NCBI RefSeq assembly: GCF_037392515.1
Contig: NC_090283.1
Location: 39,944,249-40,008,248, forward strand
From: Haliotis asinina
Taxonomy: Eukaryota; Mollusca; Gastropoda; Lepetellida; Haliotidae
Direction of reading: 5' to 3'
Length of the DNA stretch: 64,000 bases
Shown: piece by piece, positions 61,343 to 64,000 of the stretch
Layout of the letters: each line of letters begins with the position of its first letter
How positions within the stretch are numbered: position 1 is the first letter of the stretch
Program-made: the position numbers and the translations under genes
The notes under the pieces: model-generated
What the model was told of the DNA's origin: nothing
Databases searched by the model: none
Seen by the model: only the letters and a program-made list of their open reading frames with translations

Positions 61343-64000
61343 TTAGCTACTTGTAAGAGGTCGGTTTTCTTCAACGTCCTCTGGAGAACTCTCTGGCTTC
61401 ATTTTGCTCTCTCGGCGTTGAACGAGAGGTACACAAAGTAGAATCACTGCAGTTATGTAATTTGAGATCCCGATGTAGGTGAAGCAAAAGTTGTATGATT
61501 TGGTAATGTCTCGGATCGTCCCTACAACAGAACACATGTTTTTGATATAACACAGTTAACAGTTGCAGCGAAAGATATATAAAGTTTAATTTAACAACAT
61601 TTTATACCCCATGACATAATGCGTCAGGTGAAGATTCTGGTTAAAATTGATCTACAGTAGCCGATCTAAATCGGGTGGTCAGGGTGGCTGACTTGTCACC
61701 GTGTCCCAACTGCGTAGATCGATACCCATGATGTTGCTCAATGGAGTGTCTGCTCCAGACACGATTATTTACAGACCCCCGCAAAATAGCTGTAACACAG
61801 CGTGCAGCGTAAAACTAAGCTCAGTAGTCCCTTCAGCACTTAATTTAAAAAAAAGCTGTGGACCTGCATCAAGTTGTCATCATGGCTGAGTGGGTGAGTG
61901 AGTTAAGAATATCTGGCTATCAAGGACAGCAAAACGACTAGTACATAAATTGTAAACTTGTAATAAAGTAATTTTAACAATAGATGACAAGTCAGTGCAA
62001 GACAGTATTAAAAACAGGTTGCTGATTGCCAACAACTGGAAATAGGTCACCATACTAAGAACCATGGGACCTGACAGTACTTTTGCCAAGTGCCGGATTT
62101 ACCCCATCCAGTCAACTGTTAGCAATCTAGAGAGATCTTGCCGTACATTAAAAGGACACACAATTATCATACGATTACGAAATGGCAAGTTCTATATTTA
62201 CTTTGAGTGTTTGGGAATTTTCGTACCCTCTAAGGAGGACAAACATTTTATGATTGTAAATCAAGGGATCCAAATGTTACAACAAACGGTGAGAAACGAT
62301 TTGATGTGTCACGTCAACAATACTGTGACTAAACAGGCCATAGATTATGTTCTTGAGAGACCATAAACTGATACGAAATATAGTTATATATCGTTATATT
62401 ATAACCTCGGTCGAGAAAGGAACATAATTAAACTATAAAGTCAAAGCGAAATTTATAGCAGACGTACGCTATATTACATTTGTATCAAGTTTCAGGACAA
62501 TACAATATAAAAACAACACATAGATGACGTGCCACTGATAATCACAGATAACAATCACAGGTAGATAATCACACCAGGGATCGTGTGACAGATACATTTG
62601 CAATCTGCATGGGACGAAGTACAGACAGCAAACGATGAGCTTCACTGTATGTTCCAGTATGTTGCCTTCGCTCGAGACTCTTATTTATCTTAACCTTGAT
62701 TCCAAACAGTGATACTTATGGAAAACGATGATAAATATGTAGACAACTGCTTTTATCGTGACTGACATATGATGATTTCACGTTATCGTTTGTGTTCTAC
62801 GCATGTCCTGGAACATAATATCCCACATTTAAAGACATACATTACTCCCAAAGTCCACTGGAGAAATGAAACCCAGACTCAATGCTCACAGTGTAAGTTT
62901 TCGTAACTTCACCGGTTGATTCAAATTTAATCAAGACATATTATAAATGAAATAGGTGAGACTGGTCATACTAAGTTATCATTGATCATCGTATGTCTCT
63001 ACAGTACTACTAAAGAATGCGTAACGATGTTTCCAAGAGATGTCATGGGGACTTCTAAAAGACAATGTGAGCGTGTTTGTAAAAGTCCCGAGACTGTGCA
63101 AGTCTTAGTCTATTGAACTTGATCAGCATCAAAATACATATATTGCACATATGACAATATGTAAGTTTTCACAGACATATCATCGTAGAATGACTCCAGT
63201 TAATGTAACATTGAATGAGCCTTACCCATGATCGGATGTGTAACTGATATAGACAGGCCGTGGAATACCGCTATGAATCCAAGAACCTTCGCCATCTTGT
63301 CAAGTCCCATGAAGTCCACAATGGCCACAGGAATAAGGCAATGGTAAAAACTGCCAAAAAGTCCGACAATGACGGAGAACACGACCAAAAGAGCATACGA
63401 GTTGTAGAAATAGACAAAATGTGTTGCCGTTCCTGAGACAAGTATTCCAATGACCATTAGATGATTAACTTTGATGATTTTGAGATCAGCAACGAAGCCG
63501 ACGGCCAGTCTACTAAAGAAGTCCAGAACACATGCCAAAGTCAACAAATATGCGGCATCTGTTTGTGAGATGCCCTTCTCCTTTCCAAGGGCAGGAAGGT
63601 ATATTCCTACCAATCCAAAAAGTACACCGAAATGAGCGAAAACAACAATCATCTGAAACATTGGTTGTCGGAACAAGGAAAAGTCAAGCGCTGACAGAGC
63701 TTTTTTCAGATATCTGGCTGTACATTTGGCCTCCTTTGTTCCCTGGTTATTGTGAATCGACTCAGAATTTACTTCTCGTATATCCACCATTGACATTGTC
63801 AGATCTGGGTTACTTGTTTATAATCTCATCTGGCGCTCCGAAACGGAATCTGCTTGCGATTCAACGCTACCAAATGATTGTGGCCGAGTTCTTTTGCGGA
63901 CAGCGTCACTCATTTCTCCCTTGGCATTACTGCATTGAGTCTCAGATGCAACCACTGAGTTACTGCTATTAACTCTAGTTGGTTCCTTTCCAGAATGGGA
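61343..64000 (-). CDS. MCT/SLC16-like transporter E, partial, in-frame stop
   Basis: Only the last two exons are in the window. Exon 5 is 61521-61343. Exon 4 runs from 63226 past 64000 (its start is off the window). Both borders of intron 4 are GT/AG in phase 1, as in the other genes. Exon 4 encodes TM7-11, with VLDFFSRLAVGF keeping the Asp-x3-Arg pair and VTHPIMG at the donor. Exon 5 encodes the last TM and a Glu/Ser-rich tail of about 20 residues. A TAA at 63820-63818 interrupts the TM6-7 loop in the same frame; the frame is open on both sides to the window edge. So E is a recent pseudogene, a null allele, or an assembly error. Confidence 0.85.
61630..61825 (+). mobile_element. ACTC-tailed SINE, diverged
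   Basis: AGGTGAAGATTCTGGTTAAA to GCAGCGTAAAACTAAGCTC with internal losses. Intron 4 of E, antisense to it. Confidence 0.78.
61885..62300 (-). mobile_element. LINE 3' untranslated fragment (family L-a)
   Basis: GTGGGTGAGTGAGTTAAGAA start and the CATACTAAGAACCATGGG block match 43681-43960 with heavy divergence. Intron 4 of E, same orientation as the gene. Confidence 0.68.
62301..63225. other. rest of intron 4 of E
   Basis: Nothing recognised. Confidence 0.5.

Overview
This is an animal nuclear genome window, most likely from a marine gastropod and best matched to abalone (Haliotis). The taxon is an inference. It rests on intron-rich genes, A+T-rich intergenic DNA and many copies of a roughly 270 bp SINE-like repeat ending in (ACTC)n, which I associate from memory with abalone genomes. 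No prokaryotic or viral gene structure is present.

The only host genes I can support form a cluster of monocarboxylate-transporter-like (SLC16/MCT, major facilitator superfamily) genes. On the + strand are A1 (2994-6819), A2 (13345-17434), B (20483-27402) and C (37767-43212). On the - strand are D (58146-53982) and E (61343 to beyond 64000, where exons 1-3 would lie). A1, A2, B, C and D each assemble into five coding exons. Every intron is in phase 1, and exons 2 and 3 are always 144 and 147 nt. The predicted proteins are 570, 570, 550, 617 and 633 residues. All carry a DRGWAW motif at TM1, a YF-K/N-KRRG motif in the TM4-5 region and the Asp-x3-Arg pair of TM8. They differ in their acidic N-termini and in the TM6-7 loop, which is about 140 residues in A, C and D but only about 38 in B.

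A direct tandem duplication of about 10.2-10.8 kb dominates the left third. Unit 1 is about 357-10530 and unit 2 about 10531-21365. Each unit holds a relic of an older MCT exon 4, a whole gene A and the first exon of gene B. The right-hand breakpoint falls on the intron 1/exon 2 border of gene B, so unit 1 keeps an orphan B first exon (9664-10066) that could in principle splice into gene A2. Intergenic DNA at 27.4-37.8 kb holds a DNA transposon inserted in a SINE, a Penelope-like fossil and a 3.4 kb LINE. DNA at 43.2-54.0 kb holds pieces of two other LINE families, tRNA-derived SINEs and small tandem duplications, including copied fragments of gene D exon 4. The right end holds D and E in the opposite orientation, with E carrying an in-frame stop.

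The transporters probably act as independent plasma-membrane carriers of small carboxylates or related solutes. Nothing in the sequence gives the substrates.
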